The position numbers and the translations under genes are program-made. From JACCUZ01 sp038246575 (lineage in GTDB: Bacteria; Actinomycetota; Actinomycetes; JACCUZ01), in the NCBI GenBank assembly GCA_038246575.1, contig JBBRVU010000040.1, positions 1 through 26,366 of the forward strand: a DNA stretch of 26,366 nt, read 5' to 3'. Below the pieces are notes generated by a model, which had not been told where the DNA came from, did no database searches, and worked only from the letters and a program-made list of their open reading frames with translations. Position 1 is the stretch's first letter. Each line of letters starts with the position of its first letter. Of this stretch, positions 7,326 to 15,228 are shown one piece after another.

Positions 7326-7336
7326 CCTGACCGCTG

Positions 7337-8218
7337 CTAGGGGACGACCACGACGGGGACCGGCGAGTGCCGGAGGATGCGGGTAGCGGTCGAGCCCAGG
7401 AACACACGGGAGAGCATCGACTGCGACGAGCTCGAGCCCACCACCAGGACGTCGCCGTCGGTCCACCCCGGCTCGTCGAGAACCGCCGCCCAGGTGGGTG
7501 CCTCCGCAACGACCGACTCGGCGTCGGCCAGTGCGTCGGGACCGAGCGTGCCGAGGGCGGCGTGCGCCATCTCCCGAGCCTCCTCGCGCCAGGCGTCGAC
7601 GACCTCGTCCTCGACGCGCAGGCCGACCTCGGGGGGGTACATCGTGCGAGCGCGAACCGCGAAGATCACGACCCGTAGTCGGGCCCTCATGTCCTCGGAG
7701 ATCGCTGACGCCCGCTCGAGGACGGACCGGGTGGCGGCGGTGCCGTCGACGGCCACCGTGACGCGCTCGACCCGCTGGTCCGGCCGGCTTCGGTAGCCGC
7801 GCGGGGCGACGGCCACCGGGACCGGCGAGCTGTGCAGCAGCCGGTCGGTGACGCTGCCGAGCGCGACGTGACCCCAGCGCCCGTCCGCCGACGAGCCTGC
7901 CACGAGCATCCGGGCACCGTGCTCCTCGACCGCGGTGAGCAGGCCCGCCGGGCCCGATCGGGCGGTCACCACGTGGTTGGTCACCGCGATGGGAGCGGAG
8001 GCCAGCGTCTCGGCAGCCCGGGCGAGGGCATCCGCCGCCTCGTGCCGGACGTACTCGGCATATTCACGATCGATCGAGCCGGCCACCACCGCGCGCCAGC
8101 GCTCCGGGACGACACAGCACACGATCAGCGGCAGGCCGGATGACAGGCTCAGCTGCCGCGCGAGCTCGAGGCCGCCGCGCCCTCGGGCCTCGGGACCGTA
8201 GCCGACGACGATGCTCAC
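7337..8218 (-). CDS. Universal stress protein with two UspA domains
   Basis: A 293-residue tandem UspA protein. Domain 1 (about residues 1-140) starts MSIVVGYGPEARGRGGLELA and ends with the nucleotide-binding pattern AGSSADGRWGHVALGSVTDRLL followed by SPVPVAVAP. Domain 2 (about 150-293) starts VTVAVDGTAATRSVLE and ends VVGSSSSQSMLSRVFLGSTA, then SPVPVVVVP. Both C-terminal halves keep the G-x2-G-x9-G-S/T type loop used for ATP binding. The start GTG shares one base with the stop TAG of the upstream permease (TAGTG), so the pair is translationally coupled. A stress-protein partner for an amino-acid permease is a common arrangement and suggests regulation of transport by energy state, which is inference. 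Confidence 0.92.
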   Translation of the reverse strand: MSIVVGYGPEARGRGGLELARQLSLSSGLPLIVCCVVPERWRAVVAGSIDREYAEYVRHEAADALARAAETLASAPIAVTNHVVTARSGPAGLLTAVEEHGARMLVAGSSADGRWGHVALGSVTDRLLHSSPVPVAVAPRGYRSRPDQRVERVTVAVDGTAATRSVLERASAISEDMRARLRVVIFAVRARTMYPPEVGLRVEDEVVDAWREEAREMAHAALGTLGPDALADAESVVAEAPTWAAVLDEPGWTDGDVLVVGSSSSQSMLSRVFLGSTATRILRHSPVPVVVVP

Positions 8219-9651
8219 TACTCGTCACTCCTCGGGTAGGGCTCGAGGTTGGAGTGGCTGATGCCATACGCGAAGTAGAAGCCGAGGAAGATCGCGATCC
8301 ACACGGCAAACGCGATGAACGTGACCGCCGGCAGGCCGGAGACCACGATGATCGTGACGATGATCGACACGACCGGGGTGACCGGGTAGCCCGGGACCTT
8401 GAACGGGCGGTGCATGTCGGGCTCCCGACGACGCAGGACGATCACCGCGAGCGACACGACGGCGAAAGCGGACAGCGTCCCGATGCTGGTGAGGTCGGCC
8501 AGGCCCTGCAGCGGCACGACTCCGGCGAGGATCGACACCGCGGCCGCGACGATGACGGTGTTGACGACCGGGGTCACCGTGCGCGGGTTGATCCGCTTGA
8601 ATATGCTCGGCACGACGCCGTCGGTGCTCATGGTGAACAGGATCCGAGTCTGCCCGTACAGCGTCACGAGCGTGACGGAGAAGATCGAGATCACCGCGCC
8701 GGCCGCGAGGATGGTGCCCGGCCAGGTCGCGCCGACGACGTCCTCGAGGATCCGCGCCAGCCCCGCTTCCTGGCCCTCGAACTTCGGCCAGGGCTGCGCG
8801 GCGACGGCGACCAGCGCCACGGCCACGTAGACCGTCGTGACGATGATCAGGGCGAGGATGATCGCCCGAGGCATGGTGCGCGTCGGGTCCTTCACCTCTT
8901 CGCCCGCGGTGGACACCGCGTCCAGGCCGATGAAGGAGAAGAAGATGCCGCCGGTGGCGGCCCAGATGCCGGCCACTCCGAACGGTGCGAAGTCGGCGAG
9001 ATTGTTGCTCGACCACCCGGTGGCCCCGATCACGACGAACATCACGAGCACGCCGAGCTTGATGATGACCATGACGGCGTTGACGGTGGCCGATTCGCTG
9101 GCACCGCGGATGAGCAGCAGCATGCACAGGACGACCAGCACGATCGCCGGCACGTTGACGATCCCGCCCTCGGATGGCGCGAAGGACAGCGCGTGGGGGA
9201 TCTCGAAGCCGAACAAGTTGTTCAGGAGCTCGTTGAGGTACTGCGACCAGCCGACCGCGACCGCGGCCGACGACACGCCGTACTCCAGCAGCAGGCACGC
9301 CGCGACGACCATCGCCATGACCTCGCCGATGGTCGCGTAGGCGTAGGAGTACGACGAGCCGGAGACGGGGACGGCGCCGGCCAGCTCGGCGTAACACAAG
9401 GCAGTGACCCCGGCCACCGCCGCCGCCAGCACGAACGAGATCGTGATGGACGGGCCGGCCTTCGGCACGTTGGTCGTCAGCACGAAGAAGATGCCCGTGC
9501 CGACGGTGGCGCCGACTCCGAACATCGTGAGCTGGAACAGCCCTATCGTCCGCTTGAGCCCGTGGTCCGCCCCGCCCGGGACGAGCGGTTTGCGCCGCAG
9601 CATCCGCTGACTCAGCGTCTGCGGGGCTCCCGACGGGGCTCCAGAAGCCAC
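8218..9651 (-). CDS. APC-family amino acid permease
   Basis: A 477-residue integral membrane protein with about twelve hydrophobic segments. The APC signature is in the first helices: GLFQLTMFGVGATVGTGIFF, then CYAELAGAVPVSGSSYSYAY, the substrate-binding region of LeuT-fold amino acid/polyamine/organocation transporters. The C-terminal part, with RRREPDMHRPFKVPGYPVTP, is typical of the cationic amino acid transporter (YfnA/CAT) branch. The start is GTG 9651, preceded by GAGGAGGT at a good distance. The gene runs directly into the universal stress protein (one-base overlap). Its promoter must lie in the 54-base divergent spacer 9652-9705, which holds a perfect inverted repeat. The exact substrate cannot be read from the sequence. 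Confidence 0.92.
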   Translation of the reverse strand: MASGAPSGAPQTLSQRMLRRKPLVPGGADHGLKRTIGLFQLTMFGVGATVGTGIFFVLTTNVPKAGPSITISFVLAAAVAGVTALCYAELAGAVPVSGSSYSYAYATIGEVMAMVVAACLLLEYGVSSAAVAVGWSQYLNELLNNLFGFEIPHALSFAPSEGGIVNVPAIVLVVLCMLLLIRGASESATVNAVMVIIKLGVLVMFVVIGATGWSSNNLADFAPFGVAGIWAATGGIFFSFIGLDAVSTAGEEVKDPTRTMPRAIILALIIVTTVYVAVALVAVAAQPWPKFEGQEAGLARILEDVVGATWPGTILAAGAVISIFSVTLVTLYGQTRILFTMSTDGVVPSIFKRINPRTVTPVVNTVIVAAAVSILAGVVPLQGLADLTSIGTLSAFAVVSLAVIVLRRREPDMHRPFKVPGYPVTPVVSIIVTIIVVSGLPAVTFIAFAVWIAIFLGFYFAYGISHSNLEPYPRSDE

Positions 9652-9670
9652 GGCGACCTCCTCGTGCCGC

Positions 9671-9689
9671 GATCGAGTCGATCTCGATC
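9671..9689. promoter_or_regulatory. inverted repeat in divergent spacer, candidate operator
   Basis: GATCGAG-tcgat-CTCGATC is a perfect seven-base inverted repeat with a five-base centre. It lies between the permease start (9651, minus) and the small gene start (9706, plus), where it could control both. No regulator gene is adjacent, so the binding protein is unknown. Confidence 0.4.
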
Positions 9690-9705
9690 ACCGAGAGGAG
9701 TCACG

Positions 9706-9936
9706 ATGGCACAGATCGGGCTCCCCGCTCCAGTGCCCGGCGGCGATCGTGAACACGCGCTGAGGCGGCTCGGGATCGTCGTGCGGCCGCATGGCCGGTG
9801 GGAGGAGGGGCGCGCGTCGCTGGCGACCCCGGTGGCCTGCGGCTTCGGCTCGGCGTGGACCCAAGACCACGCCGCGACACCTTGCTACCTCAGCGGCGGG
9901 GTGCTCGACGAGGTGCCGCGGACTTGCCGGCGCTGA
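9706..9936 (+). CDS. Small hypothetical protein
   Basis: ATG 9706 is preceded by GAGAGGAG at about seven bases, a strong ribosome binding site, and opens a 76-residue frame. Third codon positions are about 85-90 percent G/C, similar to real genes around it, which supports coding. The protein has a basic middle (LRRLGIVVRPHGRWEEGR), two cysteines in the C-terminal half (VACGFGSAW, TPCYLSGG) and a C-terminal CRR. There is no signal peptide or membrane helix. I do not recognise a family. It is divergent from the permease and followed by terminator-like hairpins. Confidence 0.5.
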   Translation: MAQIGLPAPVPGGDREHALRRLGIVVRPHGRWEEGRASLATPVACGFGSAWTQDHAATPCYLSGGVLDEVPRTCRR

Positions 9937-9942
9937 GAGCCT

Positions 9943-9989
9943 GGCGCTGAGGCGCCGAGCCGCTGGGCCGCCGTCGAGTCGGCCCAGCG
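9943..9989. terminator. hairpins between convergent genes
   Basis: Two stems follow the small gene: GGCGC-tgag-GCGCC at 9943-9956, and the perfect ten-base inverted repeat CGCTGGGCCG...CGGCCCAGCG at 9961-9970 and 9980-9989 with a nine-base loop. They lie between convergent genes, as expected for a bidirectional terminator of the T-poor type seen in actinomycetes. Confidence 0.6.
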
Positions 9990-9996
9990 CTCCGCA

Positions 9997-10074
9997 CACA
10001 TTTGGTGTCGAGGGGGATGCTGGGTCGCCAGTGATGCCTCTGGCGCCCCCTGCACCTCAGCAGCCCCAAATGTG
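9997..10074. repeat. long imperfect inverted repeat with inner hairpin
   Basis: The outer arms CACATTTGG (9997-10005) and CCAAATGTG (10066-10074) are perfect complements. Inside them are GCTG/CAGC and an inner perfect stem CGCCAG...CTGGCG around 10026-10045. The AT-rich outer arms stand out in this GC-rich DNA. It could be the distal part of the terminator or the remnant of a small mobile palindrome. Confidence 0.45.
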
Positions 10075-10100
10075 GAGAGCGGCAGCGACTGCAGGTCGGC

Positions 10101-12125
10101 TCAGCGATCAGCTCGGCGGTCGTGGGGCCGGTCGGAGGCGCCGAGGCGGGCGAGGTAGGCGTTGTACGCAGCCAGCTCGGCGTCGCCGTCGCGGTCGGCC
10201 TGCCGATCGTGGCGGCGCGCCTCCCGGCTGTCGTCGCGGATCCACGCCAGCAGCACCATGATCGCGAGGATCAGGGTGGGCAGCTCGCCGAAACCCCAGG
10301 CGATCGCGCCGCCCTGCTGCTGGTCGGCCAGCAGGTCGGTGCGGTAGGGCCGCTGCAGCGCGGTGAACCAGTCCGGCGCCAGCAGGGTGTTTCCGCCCAT
10401 GATCGCGACGCCGAAGAACGCGTGAAAGGACATCACCGCGAACAGCAGCACGAGCCGGAGCACGTACGGCGGCCGGCGCGGCCCCGGGTCGGGCCCGGCC
10501 AGCACCCACGCGAAGAGATAGCCCACGGCGAGGAAGTGCGCGGTCATGAGCACGTGACCGGTGTGGCTGCGCAGAGCCCACTCGAACCAGCCGGTCCAGT
10601 AGAAGGCGACGAGGCTCCCGGCGAAAAGCGCGCCGGCCACGACCGGGTGCGAGAGCACCTGCAGGTAGCGCGAGTGCAGCACCACCAGCAGCCACTCCCG
10701 CGGGCCGCGGGTGCCGTCGGCGCGGGAACTGAGGGTACGCAACGCCAGCGTGACCGGCGCAGCCAGCACCAGCAGCAGCGGGATGGCCATCGACAGCAGC
10801 ATGTGCCCGACCATGTGCGTGCTGAACAGCACGCGGCTGTAGACGCCCGTGGCGCCGCTCGTCGCCCATACCAGCAGCGCCGAGCCGGCCAGCCAGCACA
10901 CCGTGCGCACGAGCGGCCAGCGATCGCCGCGCCGGCGCAGCCGACGCACGCCCGCCAGGTAGAGCCCGCTGCTGACCACCGCCACCAGCGCCCAGAGCAG
11001 GTCCAGCCGCCACTGGGTGAGCCAGGTCGACCAGGTCGGGTCGGGCGGGAGCGGGTACCAGAGCAGCCCCAACGAACCGGTCTGCGGGACGGCGTCGACC
11101 GGGGGCGCGCTGCGGGACAGGGCAACACCCAACCCGATCGCGACCGCCATCACCACGACCTCCACCGCGGCGAGGCTGGCGAAGGCCCGGCCGCCACCCG
11201 TTCCCTCGATGCGCGGCAGCACGCGGCGCCGGTGGCCCCACCCGGCCGCGCCGAGTGCCACCAGCGCGAGCACCTTGGCCAGCACGAGCGCGCCGTATCC
11301 CGTGGCCAGCGCCGACACCGTCCGCAGGCTCACGACGGCGAACGCCGCGCCGGAGACGGCGACCCCGGCGTACGCCCACCCGGCCATGGTCGAGAAGCGG
11401 CGCGCGGCCACGGCGAGGTCCGGACGGGACATCCGTGGGGCCAGTCCCACCAGCGCCGCCAGTCCCCCGGCCCACACCGACACCGCGAGCAGGTGGATGC
11501 CCAGCGCGCTGACCGCGGTGTCGTGGGCGTCGGCCCCGGCCGCGTGCCCGGTCGCGGCCAGTGGCAGCAGGCCGAGCAGCGCGGCGACCGCCCCGACCGC
11601 GGCGCCGGCGACGCCGGAGACCGTCGCGGCCAGCACCGCGACGACGCTGGCCGAGAGCATGACGAGCAGCCAGGCGCGGCCAAGGTCGAGCTCGCGCAGG
11701 AACGCAGTCAGCTGGTCGAGGAAGCCGGCGGTGCCGAGCGGTACGCCGGCGACGTCGGCGTACGTCAGCGTCGCGACTGTCGCCGCAGCGGCCACCCACA
11801 CGACGGCCGACCACAGCGCGGCACGGGTGGCGCGCAGCGCCGGGCCGGACAGTCGCGTACGCCCTCCGGGCAGCACCACGGCGGCAAGCACGAGCAGCCC
11901 GACCGTCACCGCGGCGGCTCCGTCGTGCACCACGAGCGCGGCGGGCAGCGCCCAGTGCACGAAGGCACCGGCGTCCGGCAGGCCGGCCGGGGCCGCGACC
12001 ACCGCCGACCCCACGACCAAGCCGACCGCCAGTGCGGCCAGCGCTGCTGCGGCGGCGACCGCCCCGACGACCAGCGGCCGCGGCGTGCGGACTTCGGTCG
12101 CTCGCGCGGCCGCCGTCGTGGTCAC
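10101..12125 (-). CDS. CopD::CtaG fusion, copper transport/cytochrome c oxidase assembly membrane protein
   Basis: A 674-residue membrane protein with two fused modules. The N-terminal half (about residues 15-335) is CopD-like, with many helices and the stretch GIHLLAVSVWAGGLAALVGL, the conserved region of copper resistance D proteins. The C-terminal half (about 365-640) is the CtaG/caa3 assembly domain. It has the histidine-rich helices SRVLFSTHMVGHMLLSMAIP, HVLMTAHFLAVGYLFAWVLAG and FAVMSFHAFFGVAIMG, likely copper ligands. The cytosolic tail is highly charged. Such fusions are standard in actinobacteria. The start GTG 12125 overlaps the CopC stop (GTGA), so the two are made together. The likely role is moving copper across the membrane for cytochrome oxidase maturation or homeostasis. 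Confidence 0.92.
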   Translation of the reverse strand: MTTTAAARATEVRTPRPLVVGAVAAAAALAALAVGLVVGSAVVAAPAGLPDAGAFVHWALPAALVVHDGAAAVTVGLLVLAAVVLPGGRTRLSGPALRATRAALWSAVVWVAAAATVATLTYADVAGVPLGTAGFLDQLTAFLRELDLGRAWLLVMLSASVVAVLAATVSGVAGAAVGAVAALLGLLPLAATGHAAGADAHDTAVSALGIHLLAVSVWAGGLAALVGLAPRMSRPDLAVAARRFSTMAGWAYAGVAVSGAAFAVVSLRTVSALATGYGALVLAKVLALVALGAAGWGHRRRVLPRIEGTGGGRAFASLAAVEVVVMAVAIGLGVALSRSAPPVDAVPQTGSLGLLWYPLPPDPTWSTWLTQWRLDLLWALVAVVSSGLYLAGVRRLRRRGDRWPLVRTVCWLAGSALLVWATSGATGVYSRVLFSTHMVGHMLLSMAIPLLLVLAAPVTLALRTLSSRADGTRGPREWLLVVLHSRYLQVLSHPVVAGALFAGSLVAFYWTGWFEWALRSHTGHVLMTAHFLAVGYLFAWVLAGPDPGPRRPPYVLRLVLLFAVMSFHAFFGVAIMGGNTLLAPDWFTALQRPYRTDLLADQQQGGAIAWGFGELPTLILAIMVLLAWIRDDSREARRHDRQADRDGDAELAAYNAYLARLGASDRPHDRRADR

Positions 12126-12739
12126 TCCTCGCGCCTGCGTCGCACCGCACCGCGCCAGGCGACGGCGGCGAACAGGCCGACGGCGGCCAGCAGTCCCAGC
12201 GTCACCAGCAGCAGCGTGGTCCCCCAGCGCGATCCCTCGTCGGACTCAGCCGCCACGGGCGTCGTCGTGGCGGCGGCGGACGGCTGCGCGCTCGGGGGCG
12301 CCGTCACTGTCGGCGACGCAGCTGCGGCGCCGCGTACCGTGAAGGTCCAGGTGCCCGAGACGGGATGCCCGTCCTGCGAGACCACGCGGTAGGCCGCCTG
12401 GTAGCGGCCGGCAGCGGCGGCCTCGATCGGCACGGTCACCGTGGTGCCGTCGATCTTCGGCGCGCCGGCCACCTGCCTCCCCCCAGGCGCGATGACCCGC
12501 ACCGCCACCAGCCCGGGGCGGGGCGGCTCGGACAGCTCGAGGCGCACCGTCGTCGTCGCGCTCGCCACCGCGGTGCCGTCGGCCGGGACCAGCCTGAGCA
12601 CGGCGTCATGGGCGGCGGCGGTCGGGGCCGGCCCGACCAGCAGGGCCACCCCCGCCACCACGACGGCGACCAGCGGTAGGGACAGCGACCTCAGAACGAC
12701 GGCGGCGCGACTCACGCGGCCGCCGGCGGGGCGGTGCAT
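12122..12739 (-). CDS. copC: CopC-domain copper-binding protein, membrane anchored
   Basis: A 205-residue exported protein. ATG 12739 follows GAGGAGT at a good distance. A signal peptide with a long hydrophobic core (LPLVAVVVAGVALLVGPAP) probably ends before H44. This would leave a histidine at or near the mature N-terminus, as in CopC where it binds Cu(II). The domain continues with LRLVPADGTAVASATTTVRL, LSEPP and the C-terminal signature VVSQDGHPVSGTWTFTV, whose Asp and His complete the copper site. A Pro/Ser/Thr linker and one membrane helix (LLLVTLGLLAAVGLFAAVAW) before a basic tail anchor it. It is coupled to the CopD::CtaG gene. Confidence 0.93.
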   Translation of the reverse strand: MHRPAGGRVSRAAVVLRSLSLPLVAVVVAGVALLVGPAPTAAAHDAVLRLVPADGTAVASATTTVRLELSEPPRPGLVAVRVIAPGGRQVAGAPKIDGTTVTVPIEAAAAGRYQAAYRVVSQDGHPVSGTWTFTVRGAAAASPTVTAPPSAQPSAAATTTPVAAESDEGSRWGTTLLLVTLGLLAAVGLFAAVAWRGAVRRRREE

Positions 12740-12873
12740 CGGGTACTCCTCTGCGAGGGCTGCGACGGACCGCGATCGACGTCCACGGCGCTCGCGGCGG
12801 CTCCTGCCACAGTAAGCGACCCGCGACGCCACTGGCGCGCCCGGGAGTCGGGCGGCCACGGGCCCGGCCCCCC

Positions 12874-13785
12874 TCACTTGACCGAGCCGGCCATCACACC
12901 CTGCACGAAGTAGCGCTGGAACGCGAAGAACACGATCAGCGGCACCACGAGCGAAAGGAAGGCGCCGCTGGAGAGCAGGTCGATGTTGGCGCCGAACTGG
13001 CGTACCTGCGACTGCAGTGCCACCGTGAGCGGCGCGGCGTCGGACGAGGCGAATACCAGCGCGATCAGCAGGTCGTTCCATACCCACAGGAACTGGAAGA
13101 TGCCGAGGGAGGCGATCGCCGGAAGGCCCAGTGGAAGCACCACCTTGCGGAAGATGGTCCACTCGCTGCCACCGTCCATCCGGGCCGCCTCGAGCAGGTC
13201 GCGCGGGATGCCGGCGAAGAAGTTGCGCAGCAGGAAGACCGCGAACGGCAGCCCGAACGCGACGTGGAAGAGCACCACCGACAGCCGGCTGCCAAATATG
13301 TGCAGCACGCCGTAGAGCTCGGCCACCGGGATCAGGGCGACCTGCACCGGCACGACGAGCAGCCCCACCACCACGATGAACAGCCAGTCGCGGCCGGGGA
13401 AGTCGAGCCAGGCGAAGGCGTAGGCCGCGAGCGAGGCGATGACGATGACCAGAACGGTCGCCGGCACGGTGATGTAGATCGTGTTGAGGAACGAGTGGGT
13501 GATCGCCCCGTTGTTGAGCAGGCCACGGTAGTTCTCGAGGGTCAGCTGCGCCGGCGCCGTCAGTGCGGTCCACCAGCCGCTGGTGTTGTTCTCGGCTTCG
13601 CCGCGCAGCGAGGCGATGAGCAGGCCGAACGTCGGCACCAGCCAGAAGATCGCTACGCAGACCAGCAGCAGCTGCGCAAGCCCTCCGCCGACCCTGCCCA
13701 GCACCTGGGCCACCGGGCCGCGGTGGATAGCGCCTCCCCCGCCATCGAGCGCGGGGCCGGCGTCGAGGACAGCTCGCCCGCTCAC
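12874..13785 (-). CDS. Carbohydrate ABC transporter permease, MalG type
   Basis: A 303-residue inner-membrane permease with six helices. GTG 13785 overlaps the MalF-like stop by four bases. The first helix is LLLVCVAIFWLVPTFGLLIASL, and a periplasmic loop ENNTSGWWTALTAPAQLTLENY follows. The cytosolic EAA loop that docks on the ATPase is NFFAGIPRDLLEAARMDGGS. The C-terminus, RYFVQGVMAGSVK, is the standard end of MalG-type (CUT1) permeases. With the MalF-like subunit it forms the transmembrane channel of an importer. It is the last gene of the ABC operon; 134 bases follow before copC on the same strand. Confidence 0.93.
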   Translation of the reverse strand: MSGRAVLDAGPALDGGGGAIHRGPVAQVLGRVGGGLAQLLLVCVAIFWLVPTFGLLIASLRGEAENNTSGWWTALTAPAQLTLENYRGLLNNGAITHSFLNTIYITVPATVLVIVIASLAAYAFAWLDFPGRDWLFIVVVGLLVVPVQVALIPVAELYGVLHIFGSRLSVVLFHVAFGLPFAVFLLRNFFAGIPRDLLEAARMDGGSEWTIFRKVVLPLGLPAIASLGIFQFLWVWNDLLIALVFASSDAAPLTVALQSQVRQFGANIDLLSSGAFLSLVVPLIVFFAFQRYFVQGVMAGSVK

Positions 13786-15137
13786 CGGTCCTCCTCCCGC
13801 CGGAACCGCCTGATGTTGAACAGCATCGCGGGCAGCACGAGCACGAACAGGAAGATGCCCAGGGCGCTGCCGAGCCCCTGGTTGTTGCCGCCGCCGAAGG
13901 ACACCAGCCACATCTGCAGCGCCAGGACGTTGGCCTCCGGCTGCACCGACCCCGGCGCGATGATGTAGACGAGGTCGAAAATCTTCAGCACGTTGATGAC
14001 CAGCGTGACGAAGACGACGAGCAGCACCGGCGACAGCAAGGGCATCGTCACCCGGCGGAACACCTGCCACTCGGTTCCGCCGTCCACCCGGGCCGCCTCG
14101 AGCGCCTCCCGCGGGATCGCTGACAACCCCGCCGCGATGAGCACCATCGCGAAACCCGCCCACATCCATACGTACGCGCTGATGATCGCCGGCGTCACTA
14201 GGTTCGGCCCCAGCCAGGTCACCCCGTTGAACGGCTCGGCGAAGTTCGACGCCGGGAGCCGGATCGTGTACGAGCCGGGCGCCAGTCCGCTGAACGAGAA
14301 CGTCCCGTTCGCCGCGGTCTTCGCCGTCTCGACCACGGACCCGTTGCGGACCGCCTGTACGGTTATGCCCGGCATACCCCGCTCGTCCGGGTCGATCGCA
14401 CCCGCCGTGCCGCCACCGCCAGTGGCAAAGTCCAGCCAGACCACGCCGTCGATCCGGTCGGCGCTCGGTCGCGGTGCCACGGCCGGTTCGGCATCGCCCG
14501 GCAGCTTGTTGGGTACGAAGCCGATGAGCGGCAGGGCGACGGAACCACCCGGTGACACGGCCACTCTCGTCTGGAACCCGGCCGGGCTGGACGGCAACGC
14601 CTGCGGGTCGCGTGGTCGGGCGCCGGGGTACTGCGAGGCGCTGGAGAAGGTGTCGTGGACGCCGACGAGAATGGCGTTGGCCACACCCTTGTCCGGGTCC
14701 TGCTGGTAGACCAGCCGGAAGATGATGCCGGCAGCGAGGAACGAGATCGCCATCGGCATGAAGATGACCAGCTTGAACGCGGTGCGCCAGCGCACCCGCT
14801 CGGTGAGCACTGCGAAGATGAGGCCGAGCGCGGTGACCACCGTAGGCGCCACGACCACCCAGATCACGTTGTTGCGGATGGCCCGGAACGTCTCCGGGTC
14901 GGTGAACATCGTGACGTAGTTGCCCAGCCCGACGAACGCGGAGCCGCCCGCGCTGAACAGGCTGCGGACCAACGAGTAGCCGATCGGGTAGAGCATCAGC
15001 ACCGCGAGCACGATGACTGCGGGCAGCAGGAACCCGACCGCGGTCGCGGGCTTGCCGCGCTCGCCGCTGCTGCCCCGGGTCTCCGCCGCGGCGGGCGGGG
15101 ACCCGGGGCTGCCGGGCATGTCGAGCGGTGCGCTCAT
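13782..15137 (-). CDS. Carbohydrate ABC transporter permease, MalF type, with inserted extracellular Cna-B-like domain
   Basis: A 451-residue permease, about 150 longer than the usual 290-310. Helices are at about 34-58, 92-110, 122-141, 316-338, 366-390 and 423-441. The EAA loop GLSAIPREALEAARVDGG is at 337-354, cytosolic as it should be. Residues about 165-305, between helices 3 and 4 and so outside the cell, hold an insert. Residues 228-297 (DGVVWLDF, RGMPGITVQAVRNGSVV, TAKTAANGTFSFSGL, APGSYTIRLP) read as a SdrD B/Cna-B-like beta-sandwich: a value line, a G-F-x-F strand and an L-x-P-G-x-Y-T strand. E. coli MalF also has a large periplasmic P2 domain, but by my topology in another loop. 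The binding lipoprotein is upstream, and MalG overlaps the stop. Confidence 0.9.
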   Translation of the reverse strand: MSAPLDMPGSPGSPPAAAETRGSSGERGKPATAVGFLLPAVIVLAVLMLYPIGYSLVRSLFSAGGSAFVGLGNYVTMFTDPETFRAIRNNVIWVVVAPTVVTALGLIFAVLTERVRWRTAFKLVIFMPMAISFLAAGIIFRLVYQQDPDKGVANAILVGVHDTFSSASQYPGARPRDPQALPSSPAGFQTRVAVSPGGSVALPLIGFVPNKLPGDAEPAVAPRPSADRIDGVVWLDFATGGGGTAGAIDPDERGMPGITVQAVRNGSVVETAKTAANGTFSFSGLAPGSYTIRLPASNFAEPFNGVTWLGPNLVTPAIISAYVWMWAGFAMVLIAAGLSAIPREALEAARVDGGTEWQVFRRVTMPLLSPVLLVVFVTLVINVLKIFDLVYIIAPGSVQPEANVLALQMWLVSFGGGNNQGLGSALGIFLFVLVLPAMLFNIRRFRREEDR

Positions 15138-15183
15138 GTCGCCACCTGCCCGTGTGTCGTGCTCACGCGCGCGGCGCCTCCGT

Positions 15184-15215
15184 CACTGCCTGTAGATCAC
15201 ACTGCCTGTAGATCA
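15184..15215. repeat. two-copy 16-base tandem repeat
   Basis: The unit cactgcctgtagatca occurs twice head to tail (15184-15199 and 15200-15215). It lies in the 91-base gap between the binding-protein stop and the MalF-like start, inside the ABC operon. A third degenerate copy (caccgccggcaggtca) may follow. It may arise from slippage or act at the RNA level. Confidence 0.7.
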
Positions 15216-15228
15216 CACCGCCGGCAGG

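Noticed and set aside
8140..9705. A long plus-strand frame rich in Asp, His and Arg before the small gene
   Set aside because: It is antisense to the APC permease. Only the part from ATG 9706, with its ribosome site, is kept as a possible gene.
10122..12392. A 756-residue plus-strand open frame
   Set aside because: It is antisense to the CopD::CtaG and CopC genes, with a low-complexity Gln/Arg/His-rich product, whereas the minus-strand proteins have clear helices and copper motifs.
12740..14169. Longer minus-strand starts for copC and the MalG-like gene
   Set aside because: Extended frames run through the genes upstream on the same strand and give Arg/Gly-rich sequence. The starts at 12739 and 13785 have a ribosome site or a four-base overlap and match family N-termini.
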